Of a stretch of 8,739 nucleotides of DNA, positions 7,299 to 8,739 are shown one piece after another (position 1 is the stretch's first letter; each line of letters starts with the position of its first letter). Both the position numbers and the translations under genes were made by a program. This DNA is from Bacteroidota bacterium (GTDB lineage: Bacteria; Bacteroidota; Bacteroidia; Chitinophagales; Chitinophagaceae), in contig JAPLER010000111.1 in the NCBI GenBank assembly GCA_026391115.1, forward strand, positions 1-8,739, in the 5' to 3' direction. Under the pieces are notes generated by a model that was given only the letters and a program-made list of their open reading frames with translations, was not told where the DNA came from and did not search any database.

Positions 7299-7320
7299 AG
7301 TTTATGTGTTTTGTATTAAA

Positions 7321-7328
7321 CAAAAATA
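7321..7328 (-). promoter_or_regulatory. -7 promoter element for the SemiSWEET gene
   Basis: On the minus strand the site reads TATTTTTG, an exact TAnnTTTG match, ending 22 bases before the ATG at 7298. No convincing TTTG -33 box is found 17-21 bases upstream, so support rests on this element and its position. Confidence 0.42.
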
Positions 7329-7399
7329 GGCACACATTGCCGATGCTGCTTTTTTAGTTTTGTTTTTAATTTAGTAATTCGCCCAACAGAGTTTTCTTT

Positions 7400-7407
7400 T
7401 ACTTTCG
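7400..7407 (+). promoter_or_regulatory. Possible -7 promoter element for the DUF420 gene
   Basis: TACTTTCG differs from TAnnTTTG at one base and lies 21 bases before the ATG at 7429, the usual distance for short Bacteroidota leaders. No clear -33 element is seen. It shares the 130-base divergent intergenic region with the SemiSWEET promoter. Confidence 0.35.
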
Positions 7408-7428
7408 CCAACTAAAAATTTGCTGTTT

Positions 7429-8013
7429 ATGCTAGAACCTGTTATAAAAAAGAATGATAAAAAAGCAACCGGGTTAATTATTGCTGTTTCTGTAATTGTA
7501 TTTGTAGTGGTTGCTATTTTGGGTAGAGAAAAACCTAAAATGAATTTAAGTTTTGATGTTCACATTTTTGCTACTATAAATGCTGTTTTAAATAGTTTAG
7601 TAGCTATTCTATTAGTAGCTGCTTTGGTTGTTGTAAAAAAAGGTAAATATGTATTGCATAAAAAAATGATGTTAACAGCATTGCTGCTTTCCTTATTGTT
7701 TTTGGTAAGTTATATTGCACATCATTTATTGGGTGGAGAAACTAAGTTTGGTGATACTAATTTTGATGGATTGGTTGATGAGGCTGAAAAAGCTGTAGTT
7801 GCTTCTAAAAGAATGGTATATTTTATATTGTTATTAACACACATTCTACTAGCAGCTATTATTTTACCTTTCATTTTGTTTACAACTTACAGGGCATTAA
7901 CTGGCGAATTTGATAAACATAAAAAAATTGCAAAAATTACTTGGCCAATTTGGTTTTATGTAGCTGTAACAGGACCAATAGTTTATTTTATGATTAGTCC
8001 TTATTATCATTAA
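7429..8013 (+). CDS. DUF420 family membrane protein (YozB/CtaM-like) with an EF-hand-like loop
   Basis: A 194-residue inner-membrane protein of the DUF420 family; family members CtaM/YozB in Firmicutes are linked to cytochrome oxidase assembly, so a similar role is possible but unproven here. Helices lie at about 14-31, 45-70, 78-98, 129-155 and 169-190. Histidines at 45, 77, 98, 99, 138 and 164 sit at or near helix ends, as expected for a metal- or haem-linked family. The closing segment ITWPIWFYVAVTGPIVYFMI is characteristic. Between the third and fourth helices, DTNFDGLVDEAE (109-120) matches a calcium-binding EF-hand loop. I start at the ATG at 7429 rather than the in-frame TTG at 7420, because the -7-like element and spacing favour it and MLEPVIKKNDKKATG is a normal N-terminus. 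No oxidase genes are nearby. Confidence 0.87.
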   Translation: MLEPVIKKNDKKATGLIIAVSVIVFVVVAILGREKPKMNLSFDVHIFATINAVLNSLVAILLVAALVVVKKGKYVLHKKMMLTALLLSLLFLVSYIAHHLLGGETKFGDTNFDGLVDEAEKAVVASKRMVYFILLLTHILLAAIILPFILFTTYRALTGEFDKHKKIAKITWPIWFYVAVTGPIVYFMISPYYH

Positions 8014-8023
8014 CATATAAACT

Positions 8024-8031
8024 TATTTTTG
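8024..8031 (+). promoter_or_regulatory. Possible -7 promoter element for metG
   Basis: TATTTTTG matches TAnnTTTG exactly and follows the DUF420 stop codon by ten bases. If used, it would give metG a leader of roughly 70 bases that contains the hairpin at 8052-8090. No good -33 box is visible, and readthrough from the DUF420 gene remains possible. Confidence 0.35.
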
Positions 8032-8039
8032 CATTCATA

Positions 8040-8094
8040 GCCACAAAAACTCAAAGGCACTAAGGCATTAATTTTATCTTAGTGCCTTTGTAGC
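8040..8094. repeat. Palindromic intergenic element with 13-bp perfect hairpin before metG
   Basis: The arms 8052-8064 (CAAAGGCACTAAG) and 8078-8090 (CTTAGTGCCTTTG) are perfect reverse complements around a 13-base loop. The palindrome can be extended outward: GCCACAAA at 8040-8047 pairs 7 of 8 with TTTGTAGC at 8087-8094, if eight extra bases in the left arm are looped out. The sequence resembles dispersed intergenic palindromes I recall from Bacteroidota genomes. On the plus strand no T-run follows the stem, so it is a poor terminator for the DUF420 gene; on the minus strand a short T-run (AGTTTTTG) does follow. Confidence 0.75.
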
Positions 8095-8109
8095 AAATAA
8101 AAATATATA

Positions 8110-8739
8110 ATGAACAAACAATACAATCGATACTTAATTACTTCTGCCCTACCTTATGCCAATGGCTTAAAACATATAGGTCATTTGGCAGGTGCATATA
8201 TTCCTGCAGATATTTATGTAAAATATTTACGCCAGCAAAAAAGAGATGTGGTTTTTGTGTGTGGAAGCGATGAACACGGCACAGCTATTCCTATTCAGGC
8301 AATGAAAGAAGGTACAACTGCACAAGCCATTATTGATAAATATCATCCCATTATTGAACAAAATTTTAAGGATGTAGGAATTGAGTTTGATATTTATCAT
8401 AGAACATCTTCGCCATTGCATCACGAAACTGCACAGGAATTTTTTACCAATTTGAACGACAAAGGGGATTTGGAAATAAAGGAAAGTGAGCAGTACTATG
8501 ATGAAGCTACCAACACTTTTTTGGCAGATAGATTTATAAAAGGAACTTGCCCAAACTGTGGTTATGACAGTGCTTTTGGCGACCAATGCGAAAAATGTGG
8601 CAAAAGCTTAAGTCCTGAAGAATTAATCAATCCTGTATCAACATTAAGTGGCAATGCACCTATAAAAAAAGCAACAAAACATTGGTATTTACCTTTAAAT
8701 AAACACGAAGATTTTTTGCGTGAATGGGTTTTAGAAGAA
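8110..8739 (+). CDS. metG: Methionyl-tRNA synthetase (partial, N-terminal 210 residues)
   Basis: A class I aminoacyl-tRNA synthetase that attaches methionine to initiator and elongator tRNA-Met in the cytoplasm. The start ITSALPYANGLKHIGHLAGAY... is diagnostic: ALPYANG at 13-19 and the HIGH signature at 22-25. CGSDEHGTAI (51-60) is the conserved catalytic-domain strand. A zinc knuckle with C147, C150, C160 and C163 (CPNC ... CEKC) sits in the connective insertion, and HWYLPL (191-196) follows. The KMSKS motif and anticodon-binding domain lie beyond the window; the full protein in this phylum is about 680-690 residues. The ATG at 8110 is preceded by an A/T-rich stretch without a Shine-Dalgarno sequence, and by a hairpin ending 19 bases upstream. 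Confidence 0.98.
   Translation, partial: MNKQYNRYLITSALPYANGLKHIGHLAGAYIPADIYVKYLRQQKRDVVFVCGSDEHGTAIPIQAMKEGTTAQAIIDKYHPIIEQNFKDVGIEFDIYHRTSSPLHHETAQEFFTNLNDKGDLEIKESEQYYDEATNTFLADRFIKGTCPNCGYDSAFGDQCEKCGKSLSPEELINPVSTLSGNAPIKKATKHWYLPLNKHEDFLREWVLEE

Noticed and set aside
8052..8090. Rho-independent terminator for the DUF420 gene
   Set aside because: The stem is followed by TAGCAAATAAAA on the plus strand, with no T-run. The stronger T-run is on the minus strand, where no gene ends nearby.
8227..8586. Minus-strand open frame of 119 codons
   Set aside because: It is antisense to the clearly identified metG coding sequence, including its zinc knuckle.

Overview
This window looks like chromosomal DNA of a member of the Bacteroidota, probably near Chitinophagaceae or Saprospiria (the lineage is inference, not a search result). 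The reasons are the low GC content, a secreted protein ending in a type IX secretion (T9SS) sorting domain, start codons without purine-rich Shine-Dalgarno sequences, several upstream copies of the Bacteroidota promoter element TAnnTTTG, and short dispersed repeats of kinds I recall from this phylum.

Layout. 1-1718 (minus) is a secreted PL9-type pectate lyase running off the left edge; it has a linker and a T9SS tail. 1916-2835 (plus) is a Gfo/Idh/MocA oxidoreductase broken by an internal deletion and frameshift. 2884-4266 (plus) is a membrane polyprenyl glycosylphosphotransferase that starts surface polysaccharide synthesis. On the minus strand follow a small secreted DUF6265 protein (4291-4743), the cell-wall transpeptidase PBP2/MrdA (4798-6894) and a SemiSWEET sugar transporter (7032-7298). 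7429-8013 (plus) is a four- to five-helix DUF420 membrane protein. 8110 to the right edge (plus) is the start of methionyl-tRNA synthetase. No tRNA, rRNA, CRISPR array or transposase gene was seen, and no gap between genes exceeds 200 bases.

The genes are mostly housekeeping and cell-envelope functions: pectin breakdown, sugar transport, polysaccharide initiation and peptidoglycan elongation. They do not form one obvious pathway. The oxidoreductase and the glycosyltransferase are the only likely functional pair.

The least ordinary signals are small-scale. The linker of the pectate lyase holds three different repeat-like inserts, all read in frame. Two are tandem 7-bp repeats, one of them directly before the sorting domain, where a change in copy number would switch the reading frame and remove the secretion signal. 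The DUF420 protein carries a textbook EF-hand-like calcium loop between membrane helices. A 13-bp perfect hairpin belonging to a palindromic element sits in the presumed leader of metG. I see no clear new multi-gene system.
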